Program-made: the position numbers and the translations under genes
Shown here: positions 26,921 through 36,719 of the stretch, piece after piece
How positions within the stretch are numbered: position 1 is the first letter of the stretch
How the letters are laid out: every line of letters begins with the position of its first letter
Assembly: GCF_947500065.1 (NCBI RefSeq)
Contig: NZ_CANMQT010000014.1
Coordinates: 1 to 64,000 of the forward strand
DNA from: an uncultured Aquimarina sp.
GTDB taxonomy: Bacteria; Bacteroidota; Bacteroidia; Flavobacteriales; Flavobacteriaceae
Reading direction: 5' to 3'
DNA: 64,000 nucleotides
Notes under the pieces: model-generated
Database searches by the model: none
Told to the model about the DNA's origin: nothing
The model's input: only the letters and a program-made list of their open reading frames with translations

Positions 26921-26974
26921 AGATCTAGATGATCAATTCTCGATTACCTATACTTTTATATCATAAAGACAACC

Positions 26975-28123
26975 TTAGTTATCTATTTCATTCTCCATTG
27001 TAATTTCTTTTTCTTTTTCAGGAATTCTCTTTTTTAGAAACAAGATTTGCCCAAGATGACTCGATTGATGTTCCATTACATGAAACCATGCAAAATGATT
27101 ATTCATAGTAGATCCTGGCCATGAGTCTTCTAACCAAGCATCATTACGTTTCTTTAGCTCTTCAATTGTCTTTTTTCTAACTTTTTTATAAATCTCCAGA
27201 TAATACGAAATTGGTTTTCCTACAAATTTTTCTCTAGCTTCTTCTCCAAGGCTCAATCCTGCTTGCCATTTTTCTTCCTCTTCTTTATTAAACCTCCTAT
27301 TTTCAAAAGTAAGGTTCTGATATAATTTTTCGGCAGCGGCCAAATGCATTATTAGCGCACCGATTCGATTTGCCTTTTCATCTACTAAATGATCTGTCTC
27401 TCTTTGGTCTAGATTTTTTACAATACCTTCTACTCTGTTACTAAGATTATTTAACATAGAGATTAATGTCCCTATTTGCGGAGAAAAACCTTCTTCCTGT
27501 ATGATATAATTACTTTTATCATAATGAACATCTTTACCCAAAATCATTAGTAAAGATTCTTCAGAATCCTTATCATCTCCAGAATGAAAAGTATATCCTT
27601 TTACTTTTAGTATATTCTTTTCTTCGTCTACATCTTGTAACCATCCAGGAATATTATCATTTGCAACTTTCTTTTCGAAACCAGCATTAGATATCGTTAC
27701 AGGTTTATAAGCTCCTTCTTCTTGGAACAACAATTCAAAATCATCAAAATAAAATGTACCATTACTAACAACATACCCTCCAAAAGTTATGGTCTCTGCC
27801 TCTTCATCAAAATAACCTTCGATCTCATAAGAAGTCCATTGGGGTTTAGTTAATACTGTATCTTGTATACCATCGCTAAAACCGTATTCTTTATTTTTGT
27901 TTTCTACAGAAACCCAAATCGCAGCAACACTATTACTACTTGCAGCTTTGGTTTTTACTCGTGCCTTCAGTTTAAATTTAACTTTCTCATCGGTTTGAAC
28001 ATCGATTTTTTGCTGAAAAGAAACCCATTCTCGTTCTACCTCTTTGGTTTGTGCATTCGTGTAAAAAATAGAAAAGAAAAGTACTACGGTCGATATAAAT
28101 TTGGAAATCTGTGAGATTTTCAT
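26975..28123 (-). CDS. Secreted DinB-like protein with an N-terminal beta domain
   Basis: The 382-residue protein has a signal peptide ending near FYTNAQ. Residues about 25-190 form a beta-rich, possibly ligand-binding domain (YFDDFELLF; the TFYFDDF pattern occurs in carbohydrate-binding-like domains). The C-terminal part (about 205-370) is a DinB-like four-helix bundle. Its putative metal ligands are His in LIMHLAAAEK and two His in WFHVMEHQSSHLGQI. DinB proteins bind divalent metals and often act as thiol-dependent enzymes; an exported version joined to a beta domain is uncommon. The function is unknown. Confidence 0.78.
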   Translation of the reverse strand: MKISQISKFISTVVLFFSIFYTNAQTKEVEREWVSFQQKIDVQTDEKVKFKLKARVKTKAASSNSVAAIWVSVENKNKEYGFSDGIQDTVLTKPQWTSYEIEGYFDEEAETITFGGYVVSNGTFYFDDFELLFQEEGAYKPVTISNAGFEKKVANDNIPGWLQDVDEEKNILKVKGYTFHSGDDKDSEESLLMILGKDVHYDKSNYIIQEEGFSPQIGTLISMLNNLSNRVEGIVKNLDQRETDHLVDEKANRIGALIMHLAAAEKLYQNLTFENRRFNKEEEEKWQAGLSLGEEAREKFVGKPISYYLEIYKKVRKKTIEELKKRNDAWLEDSWPGSTMNNHFAWFHVMEHQSSHLGQILFLKKRIPEKEKEITMENEIDN

Positions 28124-28219
28124 TGATTGATTTTTGAATTAATAATCGTCAAAGATGCAGATTTTTTCCAATTAAAAATGAGAAAAAACAGTGTTTATTA
28201 GCCTTTGTCTACCTCAAAT

Positions 28220-29605
28220 CTACCTATCAATATTTATTATATTCCTATCCCCATGTTTACGCAAATAACTTTTAATTATTTTAGTAGTATGATAGGTATG
28301 CTTCTGAAGGTTTAGGAAATTCTCGAAGTCTTCTATTTTCGCAATTTGTTCATCTTCTTGTATAAACCCGAAACCTTTATAAACACCATCCTGAATCATT
28401 ACAAAACTTAGCTCACTAAAAGTTCTTCCCTTTTCTTTAATAAAGTAGCTTTTTTGATCTCTACGCAATGAGGACAATGCTTTTTGTACCCGCATATTAT
28501 ACAACGCAACAGATTCTTGACCTTCACAAATACCTTTGCAATTCTTTATCTTATAGTGAGAACATCGTTCTGTAGTACTTTGTAAACTACAATATCGTGG
28601 ACATAACTGATACTCTTCACAAAGCTGCTCTAACTTTTCTACTGCTTCTGCCCTACTATAAAATATTTCTACCGAATGATCTATAGAATGTGATCTATCT
28701 ATTGCCAGTTGTACCACTCCTTTCCTATTGGTATAGAACATAATGCAATAAGGAGCAACAGGTCTTTTCTGTGCTCGATTAAATTTAGGATAGTGCTTTT
28801 GTATTTTTTCTGATTCTAATAACAACGCCACTAGCTCATTACCTGTCACTTCATAGTCTATAGAATATGTTTCCTGACCTAATGCATATTCTTTATTCTT
28901 TTTATCATAAAAATGGCTAATCACACGCTGTTTAATATTCTTAGCTTTACCGGCATATATTACTTCTCCTTTTTGATCTTTAAATAAATAAATCCCCGTT
29001 TCTTCGGGTAATGCATCTATGTTTTCTACTTGAAGATGCGGAGGTAATGTAGCCTCTTTAGAACGTGCATTTAAAAATTTATTGATAACCAAAAATTCAG
29101 GATCAAGACTCAGAATCCGCTGAAATAAAATAACAGTAGCATCTGTATCGCCTTCCGCTCGATGTCGACCTTCTAATGGAATATTAAGAGATGAACAAAG
29201 TTTTCCTAAACTATAGGATAACATCCCCGGAATTAACTTTCTGGATAAACGAACGGTACATAATTTCTTTCGAACAAAAGAATATCCCAGGTTTTTAAAC
29301 TCCCCTTTAATGACATTATAGTCAAAGCTTACATTATGCGCCACAAAGATGGCTCCTGTAGTCATTTGTACAATACGCTCTGCTATTTCGTGGAATCTAG
29401 GTGCATTTCGCACCATATCATTATCTATACCGGTAAGTCCTGTAATAAAAGGTGGAATATAACAATCAGGATTCACTAAAGAAGTGAATTTATCTATAAT
29501 GGTATTGCCTTGTAACAATACAATACAGATTTCTGTAATGCGATTACCTTTAATGCCTTTACCGGTAGTTTCTACATCAATAACAGCATATAATTTTTCT
29601 GACAT
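28220..29605 (-). CDS. Exonuclease (DnaQ-like) fused to a GIY-YIG nuclease
   Basis: I start at MSEKLYAVIDVETTG, because a -7 box (29624-29631) overlaps an upstream in-frame ATG. Residues 1-165 form a DEDDh 3'-5' exonuclease: DVETTG, IFVAHNVSFDYNV and HRAEGDTDATV. Residues about 200-285 form a UvrC-like GIY-YIG nuclease (ETGIYLFKDQKGEVIYAGKAKNIKQRV). A C-terminal Cys cluster (CPRYC...C...CKGIC) follows. The fusion is known in Bacteroidota and is usually annotated as an exonuclease or UvrC-like repair protein; the substrate is not established. Confidence 0.93.
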   Translation of the reverse strand: MSEKLYAVIDVETTGKGIKGNRITEICIVLLQGNTIIDKFTSLVNPDCYIPPFITGLTGIDNDMVRNAPRFHEIAERIVQMTTGAIFVAHNVSFDYNVIKGEFKNLGYSFVRKKLCTVRLSRKLIPGMLSYSLGKLCSSLNIPLEGRHRAEGDTDATVILFQRILSLDPEFLVINKFLNARSKEATLPPHLQVENIDALPEETGIYLFKDQKGEVIYAGKAKNIKQRVISHFYDKKNKEYALGQETYSIDYEVTGNELVALLLESEKIQKHYPKFNRAQKRPVAPYCIMFYTNRKGVVQLAIDRSHSIDHSVEIFYSRAEAVEKLEQLCEEYQLCPRYCSLQSTTERCSHYKIKNCKGICEGQESVALYNMRVQKALSSLRRDQKSYFIKEKGRTFSELSFVMIQDGVYKGFGFIQEDEQIAKIEDFENFLNLQKHTYHTTKIIKSYLRKHGDRNIINIDR

Positions 29606-29623
29606 CACATTTCTTTTGAAATG

Positions 29624-29631
29624 CAAATCTA
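29624..29631 (-). promoter_or_regulatory. -7 box of the exonuclease/GIY-YIG gene
   Basis: The minus strand reads TAGATTTG. Transcription should start near 29619, which rules out the first in-frame ATG (29626) and supports 29605. Confidence 0.5.
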
Positions 29632-29804
29632 AGAGAAATATTTGGAATTTGGAATTTTTCCTTTTACAATGGAATTTTTCCTATTATCCTTTGTTTTTTA
29701 TTTTTTAAATAAAGCGCCTATTCGAGTCGTTTTCGATAGAAAACGATGTACTTCAGCGGGCTCAGTAGAACTATTGAGAATAGCTTTTATATGATGAAAA
29801 TAAC

Positions 29805-30218
29805 TTATTCTCTTAATAAATATGCCGCCAATTTAGTAGCATTTTCCTGATATGCATTGTCATAAGTAACAGGAAGTACATTCTTCTTATAATAAGCAGT
29901 CAATGTTTGCTTAGAAACGAAACTCATTTCGACATTTTGATAACACTGGAGTAGCGCTTCTAATTTAAAAGAAACCGCTGCCGCAGCGAACTTACCTTTG
30001 GTTTGTCTACTAATAATAGCAATATGATCTGGTGTTATCGAATCAAAAAACGCATGAATATCCTTCTGAAAGTTCTGTATATCTTGATTGTTCTGATCAT
30101 CTTTGATTTCGATATACTTAGTTTTACCTGTAAGATTGGAGTATTCTCCTTGTGTATCTTTGGATAAGATTACACAAATCGCTCTTTTTTTATCAATCTC
30201 GATTCCTATTACTTTCAT
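29805..30218 (-). CDS. DUF3010 family protein
   Basis: The 137-residue cytoplasmic protein begins MKVIGIEIDKKRAICVIL, the first beta-strand pair of an RNase H-like fold, and continues with DHIAIISRQTKGKFAAAAVSFKLEALLQ. This matches the DUF3010 family found in proteobacteria and Bacteroidota. No function has been assigned to the family; the fold suggests a nucleotide- or nucleic-acid-related role. It stands alone, about 160 bases from the DUF4157 gene upstream. Confidence 0.8.
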   Translation of the reverse strand: MKVIGIEIDKKRAICVILSKDTQGEYSNLTGKTKYIEIKDDQNNQDIQNFQKDIHAFFDSITPDHIAIISRQTKGKFAAAAVSFKLEALLQCYQNVEMSFVSKQTLTAYYKKNVLPVTYDNAYQENATKLAAYLLRE

Positions 30219-30377
30219 GAAGGTGTTTTAGTGGAGAATAATTGTAGCAACCAAAGTACACTCGGAACTTAAAAATTCTCAATGTATAGTTTTCAAAGAT
30301 ACAGTAGAATTCTACTCATTTAAAAGTTATTTATTTTAAAAACTAAACCTCCATTAAATATCAGAACAAGAACCTGA

Positions 30378-32903
30378 TCATACAATAATATCATCCTTGA
30401 TGCTATATAGCACTTCAAACGGAGTATCGTAGGTAGGTACATCTGGTGTAGCTTCTAGTCGACTCAATCTAATTGTAAGTAATAATTTAGCAAAAAATCC
30501 TCCAGGTGCACCTGGACAAAAATCTACAGCATCATGGACATCGAACGTATATTTAATCTGAAAACGCAAGGTACCGCCTCCTTGATTAGTAACTCTAAAT
30601 TGTCCATCAACATGTCGTACATCATCCCCAGCATCACTAGAATCTACACCAAATCCTCCAGCCACTAGACCTGGAATTCTTGAAAAAGGATCCTTAAAAC
30701 TCATGGGTAAATTCATAATTTCCGGATCTTTGAGTACCGTTCTAAATGGTAATAAAAGTGTTGTTTTACCTACAGGAGGAATCAGTTTTGGGTCTTTGCT
30801 TACCCTACTAGTGATCAGATCTTGAATGCGTTTTTTTTCTCTAAAAGTTTCTCCATCAATCATAAATGATTTTACAAAGTCACTTGTAGGATCCTTAAAG
30901 AGCCTACGCGGTAATATGGTTCCTGTAGTACCTGTTTTTGGTTTATTGAGATATTCCATATACAAACCCATTGCATCCGTATTACCAGAATGTCGCGCTG
31001 TAATAAACGCCTGTAATTCTTTTTTTGCTATCGCTCTTTCTACTTTAGCCTCAGTTTTAGTAAGAAAAGGCACACAATATAACAAAGGAGTATCGTCAGG
31101 CTTCCTGGGCCCTACAGGTGTTCGAGGTATTCTAGGTGTTGGAAGATTAAGTACAAAAGGCTGTACTACAGTAAGCCTGTGTAATGCTACCATACCACAG
31201 ACAGAAACCTTAATCATTACATCTCCTTCTAACGAACTCAGTTCTTTTCCTTTGATTTTTACTTTAGGTTTTTTATCAGAACCATTAATCCCTACACGTC
31301 CATGGTTTGAAGGATCGTGTTCTACATCCCAGTCAGGTTGTGATCCAGGATGTGCGCCTTCTGCTTCCAACTCTATTTCATTAGGTTTGGTTACCTCATC
31401 AGGTCCTTTGATATTTAACTTTTTACCATTATGAACAAATTGTTGTTGGATAAATACTTCAGTTACCATATTTCCTTGCTTATCCGGTAAGGATCCATTA
31501 CAGAAACGAACTTTAAGTAAAGTCATGGCTCCAACGGGAATAATAGACAGAACTCTTACAGGTGTTCCTTTAGGAGGACAAATGTGTTTCCGTGGATCTT
31601 TACCAGGTGTTGGATTATTCTCATGGAAAGCAACAGCTTTATCCATGGTAAGGGCCAAATCACCAACACTCCCTTTATAATTGGAAGCCGGCAATGGACA
31701 TCCACAAAAATCTTTGCAATCCTTATTATTTGACGGGGTTTTACATTCGATAGCTTCCTCGCCATTAGGTAAATTTACCGTAGGAGTATCTTCTGTAAGT
31801 TCCTTCTGTTCCTGTGTAAGGGATGAGACCGATACCAACCCATTTTTATCAGATTCCAGTATCGTACATATATTAGGAATAATAGGCGGTACTTTTGTAT
31901 TTGGAGGGCTATCTGTAAAGAACTGATCCAGATCTCCCATAGTTTCCGGGCCAACAATTCCATCAACTTTTAAGGTTCTCTCTGCCTGATAACTTCTTAT
32001 ACCAGTATGAGTTTCACTACCAAATATACCATCTACACCAAATTTTGGCAATGGATGCCCAGCATCAACTACTCCTTGCTGAATTGCACGTACATGTGCT
32101 CCATTAGCACCTATTCTTATAAGGCTTTGATTATCAAAAGCAGCTTCTAGTTTTGGATTACCAGAAAACCTGGGAGATTGCAAGTCATGTCCATCTCCAA
32201 TAGTGCGTTGCGCACTTGCAGGTGCTGACCCTTTGGTTTGTTGTACTACGTGGGTTAATTCGTGGCTCAATAATTTCTTTCCTTCTTTTGTACTCGTATC
32301 AAAAGTTCCTTGGCTAAAATACATATGCTCTCCATGGGTAAACGCTTTTGCCTGTAGTTGCTTATTCATAAGATCGGCTGTAGAATCTGTATGTACTTTT
32401 ACATTCTCAAAATCAGTATCAAAAGCCTGCTCCATTTCCATCTTACTATCATCCGGAAGTGATTTCCCACCACTCTTAGAAGCCTGAAGTGTGTTTTCTA
32501 AAGTATCAGAAGAAGAATTTTCATTGTTAACTCCTAAATTCGTTGCGGAACGCTCCATAGGCTTGGTCATCACCATATCCTCTGGTTGCTCATCCAAAGA
32601 TCCATTTTTTTCTTCTTGTTCACATTTTTTACATTTTCCACATGTATCACATTTTCTTTGTACTACGGAAGGTCCTACACTTTGTTTTGTTATACTATTT
32701 TTGGGATTTACATTCGCCTCTTTTTCAGAAACAGGATCAATAGAGCTGCCTATATGTTTAGGCTGAACGAATGATGTATCAAAGAAACTTGCTGTTTTCC
32801 GAGAAGTTTGCGAAAAAAAACTGTTTTCATCATTTTTCTTTGAAAATAAATGAGACGCATGTCTTGTAGGAGGAGTTAAGAATGGGTTCCTAATAATTCT
32901 CAT
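30378..32903 (-). CDS. Large DUF4157 (eCIS-core) protein with a peptidoglycan-binding domain
   Basis: The 841-residue protein has no signal peptide. Residues 82-95 (VQRKCDTCGKCKKC) form a Cys knuckle often seen before DUF4157. DUF4157 itself spans about 145-235 and includes the metallopeptidase-like motif SHELTHVVQQ (HExxH at 214-218). A peptidoglycan-binding domain follows (about 258-330: VDGIFGSETHTGIRSYQ, VDGIVGPETM). The remaining 500 residues contain Cys pairs, beta domains and no recognised toxin fold. DUF4157 marks proteins associated with extracellular contractile injection systems, but no such cluster is seen here. It may be a cargo or cell-surface protein made elsewhere or by itself. 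Confidence 0.86.
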   Translation of the reverse strand: MRIIRNPFLTPPTRHASHLFSKKNDENSFFSQTSRKTASFFDTSFVQPKHIGSSIDPVSEKEANVNPKNSITKQSVGPSVVQRKCDTCGKCKKCEQEEKNGSLDEQPEDMVMTKPMERSATNLGVNNENSSSDTLENTLQASKSGGKSLPDDSKMEMEQAFDTDFENVKVHTDSTADLMNKQLQAKAFTHGEHMYFSQGTFDTSTKEGKKLLSHELTHVVQQTKGSAPASAQRTIGDGHDLQSPRFSGNPKLEAAFDNQSLIRIGANGAHVRAIQQGVVDAGHPLPKFGVDGIFGSETHTGIRSYQAERTLKVDGIVGPETMGDLDQFFTDSPPNTKVPPIIPNICTILESDKNGLVSVSSLTQEQKELTEDTPTVNLPNGEEAIECKTPSNNKDCKDFCGCPLPASNYKGSVGDLALTMDKAVAFHENNPTPGKDPRKHICPPKGTPVRVLSIIPVGAMTLLKVRFCNGSLPDKQGNMVTEVFIQQQFVHNGKKLNIKGPDEVTKPNEIELEAEGAHPGSQPDWDVEHDPSNHGRVGINGSDKKPKVKIKGKELSSLEGDVMIKVSVCGMVALHRLTVVQPFVLNLPTPRIPRTPVGPRKPDDTPLLYCVPFLTKTEAKVERAIAKKELQAFITARHSGNTDAMGLYMEYLNKPKTGTTGTILPRRLFKDPTSDFVKSFMIDGETFREKKRIQDLITSRVSKDPKLIPPVGKTTLLLPFRTVLKDPEIMNLPMSFKDPFSRIPGLVAGGFGVDSSDAGDDVRHVDGQFRVTNQGGGTLRFQIKYTFDVHDAVDFCPGAPGGFFAKLLLTIRLSRLEATPDVPTYDTPFEVLYSIKDDIIV

Positions 32904-33400
32904 AATTACACACTAATGTTAAAACCAAAAATCGCATAGCTACCAACTAGTCAGACAACGTCCATGATTCTTTTTATACAGGCTTGTTTTTCTATATTCC
33001 TTTAGGATAGACGGGACAAAAACTTTACATAAGAAACCCTAAATGTATTATTTTAAAAAACTAACCACAATAGGTATACACCTTAAAAAAACAGGGGCAA
33101 ACAACTGATTAACAAACAACTAATGTTTTGACCAACGTGTATTCGAGTAATTAAGCACCCTTCTTCTAAATCTTTATTTCCTCAATTAATTAACAAAATT
33201 CATGCAATTATAATATTTATCAACATAAAATATTTATATATCATCAAAAAACATTAAATTGGTTGACCAATTTAATTATTTAATAGTAAACAACGAATTT
33301 ACGTATCTACACTAGCTTTTAAAATCTTAACTGCTTTATTACAATCAAACCAAATTGGAAGGCTAGATCATCTATAACTAAACCATTTAACACATTTAAC
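32904..33400. other. Regulatory intergenic region between DUF4157 and PL6 genes
   Basis: About 500 bases with no reading frame. It holds a 24-bp palindrome (33253-33276) and a related half-site TTTTGACCAA near 33127-33136, both probably serving the PL6 gene. I see no other structure. Confidence 0.5.
33253..33276. promoter_or_regulatory. FadR/GntR-type palindrome upstream of the PL6 lyase
   Basis: The core TTGGTTGACCAA lies in a 24-bp palindrome that is perfect except for the central TG. GntR regulators of the FadR branch bind sites of the form TGGTnnACCA, including in sugar-acid and alginate regulons. It lies 124 bases before the start codon. Confidence 0.55.
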
Positions 33401-36400
33401 ATGAAAAATCTTCACACATTTTGGAACCTAATAATGCAAACAGTATATGATTCGGATGTTTTGTTTTTAAAAGAATTATTGAAAAAAAAGATTCCTCCAG
33501 TATTATTTATTCTCGCTTTTCTATGTTCAACGAACATTCTTGCTACAGAATACACGATTAGTTCAATAGACGATTTTAGAAATTTAACCTTAGCACCAGG
33601 TGATGTAGTCATATGGGCAAACGGAACGTATAACGATGATGAAAGACTTGTATTCAAAGCTAATGGAACCTCATCAAACCCTATTACTTTAAAAGCTGAA
33701 ACTCCTGGTGGCGTAATTTTTAATAATGGACTACAAATGGATATTGCCGGCAACTATCTTATCGTTGAAGGATTTCACTGGAAAGGAGGATATGGAGCTA
33801 GTAATTTTATCCAATTTAGAAACGGAACTACCTATGCACAAAATTCTACAATTCAAAATTGTGTAATTAATGGTTTAGGAGTTGAACCTGGTGATGCTGC
33901 AGAAGCCGAACAAGATGGAGCAATTGTTAAACATAGATGGATTGTATTATATGGAAATAATAACAAGGTACTACATTGTTCTTTTTTGAATAAATCTACC
34001 GCAGGAGCTTTGGTGTTAGTCGAATTAGAATACAATGCCGAGGTGAATCGATGTGACATTGTTGGTCATACGATAAGCAATAATTATTTTTATAAATACG
34101 AAAAAATGGATCCTTCATTATCAAACTCTGGCGATAGTGAAACCATTCGTGTGGGAACCAGTGAATTTCAGAATGTAGATTGTAGAACAACAGTGAGCAA
34201 CAACTACTTTGTTGAGGCAGATGGTGAAAATGAAATTATTACCAATAAAAGTGACAATAACACATACCAAAATAACACCTTTAGAAGATGTAGAGGATCA
34301 TTAACATTGCGTCATGGTTCTGGTGCTACTGTAGAAGGCAACTACTTCTTAGGAGAAAATGTTGATGGAACAGGTGGTATTCGGATAGTAGATAGTGATC
34401 ACCTGATTACGAACAATTACATTCAGGATTGTATCACCGTTATTGATCAAGCAAAATGGAATAATGGAATTACATTTATGGGAGGTTCTACCGGCTCTCA
34501 GGATAATTGTAATGCTACAAGTGTATCTAATGGGTATCAAGAATCAAAAGACATTACAGTTTCCAAAAATACCATAGTGAACACCAATGCTCCGTTATTT
34601 TTTAATGGAGACAAAGGTACTAGCAGCAATACCGGTAACGTTTCTAACAATGTCATTTTCTTTTCGAGTAATTCATCTAATACTACTAATGTTATTACTG
34701 AAGATGATAATGGAGATTTTTCAGATATTGGTTCGTCGTTATCGTATTCAGGAAATGTATATGATAACACAAATTTAGGAGCATCGGTAAGTGGATTCAC
34801 CTCAGCAAATTTATCGGCTAGTAGTAATGGTGAAATTTTTGATATTTCTGGTACCAATGCCGGATCAAACATAGCTCAATCTCCCTACTCTGATAGCGAT
34901 GTAGCCGCAATGGTTGGTGCTTGTTTCGTTAATTACATCGGAGATTCTCTGAATTCTTGTAGTAATACACCGCCTACAGATATCTTAACAGTATCCGCAA
35001 TTAGTGATTTCGCAGCTGCTTCTGGTAGCAAAACACTTACCATCACATCCAATGTTAATTGGACCATATCCAATACTAGTTCCTGGATTACTGTAAGCCC
35101 TACATCTGGAGTAAATAATGGCAGCGCTACAATATCGGTCACTGCCAATTCCCAAAGTACTACAAGAACTGGTACAGTAACCGTTAGTGGTGGATCTTTG
35201 ACCAGAACAATCATTATAACCCAACTAGGTGCTACAGGAACCGTATCTGTGGACGGTATAGTTCTTTCTCCAAGCACTACTACTATACAAATTGGCAACA
35301 CCCAACAACTAACAGCCACAATATCACCTGCCAATGCAACTAATCAAAACCTTACCTACAGCAGTAATAATACCTCAGTAGCAACAATCAATGCTAATGG
35401 ATTAATAAATGCTACCAACACTGGCGAAGCGGTTATTACCGTAACTACAGAAGATGGTGGATTTACAGATACAACTATAGTGACTGTTGTAACTACTTCT
35501 TCAGAGATCAATCTGGCGTTAAATAAACCAGTAACCGCTACAGGTACACCAGATGGTAATAATGTAGCTTCAAACCTTGTAGACGATTCTACAGATTCTC
35601 GTTGGTCGGTAAATGGTTTTCCAAAATCTTTTACGGTAGATCTTGGAGCTACTTTTAGCATTAACAAAACAGCATTAATTTGTTATAAAGACAGAGCATA
35701 TCAATATACCATAGAAACAGCTACTGATCCCAATGGAACCTATACGGCAATTGTTGATAGAAGCAACAACACAACACCAGGAACAGTTTCTAACCCGATT
35801 ACTGATAACTTCTCTTCTGTAGATGCTCGTTATGTTAGAGTAACTGTATCCGGTGCATCTGGCTATTCAGGACCATGGATAAGCTTATCAGAGTTTAGAG
35901 TTTTTGGTAATACTATTACTACTCCAACTTGTGCTGCAGGAAGTAATCTATCATTAGATGCTAGTCTTTCTAGTTACAGTGATCAACAGACAGCAAATCC
36001 AGCAAGTAACCTAATAGATGACAATACAGATAATAGATGGTCTGCTCAAGGTTTTCCGCAAAACGCAGTAATAGACTTAGGAGAAGAATATACTATTAAC
36101 GAGATCAATTTGTATCCATATAGCAATAGAGCATATCAGTTTATTGTCGAAGGCTCTAGCAACTCTCCTACTTCAGGATTCTCGGTATTAACCGATGCCT
36201 CAAATAACACATCTGGCGGCTCTGTGATTAACAGAAGTTTTTCTACGCAATCTGTTAGATATGTTAAACTTACAATTACGGGTGCATCAGGATATTCAGG
36301 TAGTTGGTCGTCTATAAATGAGTTTAAAATAATCTGTTCTGGTGGTAGTCAGAGTCTATCTAATAGAAGTCAATATACAGAGGTTCCTAAAATTTCGATC

Positions 36401-36637
36401 TACCCAAATCCTTTTACAACAACACTCACGGTTCAATTACCAAAAAGTAATACCGAAATCACCAGAGTACAGCTCATAGATGTATTTGGTAGAGAAGTTT
36501 CTAGCATGCCTATAATGAATGATTCTAGCAGCATTAGTTTTTCTACAAATCTTCCTAGAGGTGTTTATTTCCTGAGAGTATTAGACAAAAATCTAAGGGT
36601 TTTAAAAACAGAAAAAGTAATCAGTGATTCCTACTAA
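33401..36637 (+). CDS. T9SS-secreted polysaccharide lyase family 6 (alginate lyase-like)
   Basis: The 1078-residue protein has an N-terminal hydrophobic segment (about 31-48, ending NILA). The signal peptide could begin at Met1 or at the Met 11 codons later (33434). Residues 50-510 are a beta-helix PL6 lyase. The residues equivalent to the chondroitinase B Lys/Arg pair are K283 (NKSDNN) and R304 (LTLRHG), 21 apart as in that enzyme. Then come a BACON domain (530-610), a Big-2 domain (615-697), two discoidin-like F5/8 domains (703-836 and 844-979) and a T9SS sorting domain (about 997-1078). It probably degrades alginate at the cell surface; dermatan/chondroitin cannot be excluded. It is encoded alone, not in a polysaccharide locus. 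Confidence 0.93.
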   Translation: MKNLHTFWNLIMQTVYDSDVLFLKELLKKKIPPVLFILAFLCSTNILATEYTISSIDDFRNLTLAPGDVVIWANGTYNDDERLVFKANGTSSNPITLKAETPGGVIFNNGLQMDIAGNYLIVEGFHWKGGYGASNFIQFRNGTTYAQNSTIQNCVINGLGVEPGDAAEAEQDGAIVKHRWIVLYGNNNKVLHCSFLNKSTAGALVLVELEYNAEVNRCDIVGHTISNNYFYKYEKMDPSLSNSGDSETIRVGTSEFQNVDCRTTVSNNYFVEADGENEIITNKSDNNTYQNNTFRRCRGSLTLRHGSGATVEGNYFLGENVDGTGGIRIVDSDHLITNNYIQDCITVIDQAKWNNGITFMGGSTGSQDNCNATSVSNGYQESKDITVSKNTIVNTNAPLFFNGDKGTSSNTGNVSNNVIFFSSNSSNTTNVITEDDNGDFSDIGSSLSYSGNVYDNTNLGASVSGFTSANLSASSNGEIFDISGTNAGSNIAQSPYSDSDVAAMVGACFVNYIGDSLNSCSNTPPTDILTVSAISDFAAASGSKTLTITSNVNWTISNTSSWITVSPTSGVNNGSATISVTANSQSTTRTGTVTVSGGSLTRTIIITQLGATGTVSVDGIVLSPSTTTIQIGNTQQLTATISPANATNQNLTYSSNNTSVATINANGLINATNTGEAVITVTTEDGGFTDTTIVTVVTTSSEINLALNKPVTATGTPDGNNVASNLVDDSTDSRWSVNGFPKSFTVDLGATFSINKTALICYKDRAYQYTIETATDPNGTYTAIVDRSNNTTPGTVSNPITDNFSSVDARYVRVTVSGASGYSGPWISLSEFRVFGNTITTPTCAAGSNLSLDASLSSYSDQQTANPASNLIDDNTDNRWSAQGFPQNAVIDLGEEYTINEINLYPYSNRAYQFIVEGSSNSPTSGFSVLTDASNNTSGGSVINRSFSTQSVRYVKLTITGASGYSGSWSSINEFKIICSGGSQSLSNRSQYTEVPKISIYPNPFTTTLTVQLPKSNTEITRVQLIDVFGREVSSMPIMNDSSSISFSTNLPRGVYFLRVLDKNLRVLKTEKVISDSY

Positions 36638-36666
36638 ATCGTGATTTTATACATTTTATAAATTGG

Positions 36667-36701
36667 GGCTGAATTCTAAGATAAAACTGAAAAATTCAGC
36701 C
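36667..36701. terminator. Hairpin terminator between PL6 and ada
   Basis: GGCTGAATT and AATTCAGCC form a 9-bp stem with a 17-base loop, followed by a weak T-rich tail. It sits between convergent genes. Confidence 0.55.
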
Positions 36702-36719
36702 TTAATTTTGTATCAAAAA

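Noticed and set aside
29710-29775. tRNA-like segment near TTCGAGTC
   Set aside because: No cloverleaf can be drawn; the bases resemble a decayed piece of the dispersed hairpin repeats instead.
34537-35334. Long minus-strand frames inside the PL6 gene
   Set aside because: They are antisense to a well-supported coding region with catalytic residues and have no protein-like features.
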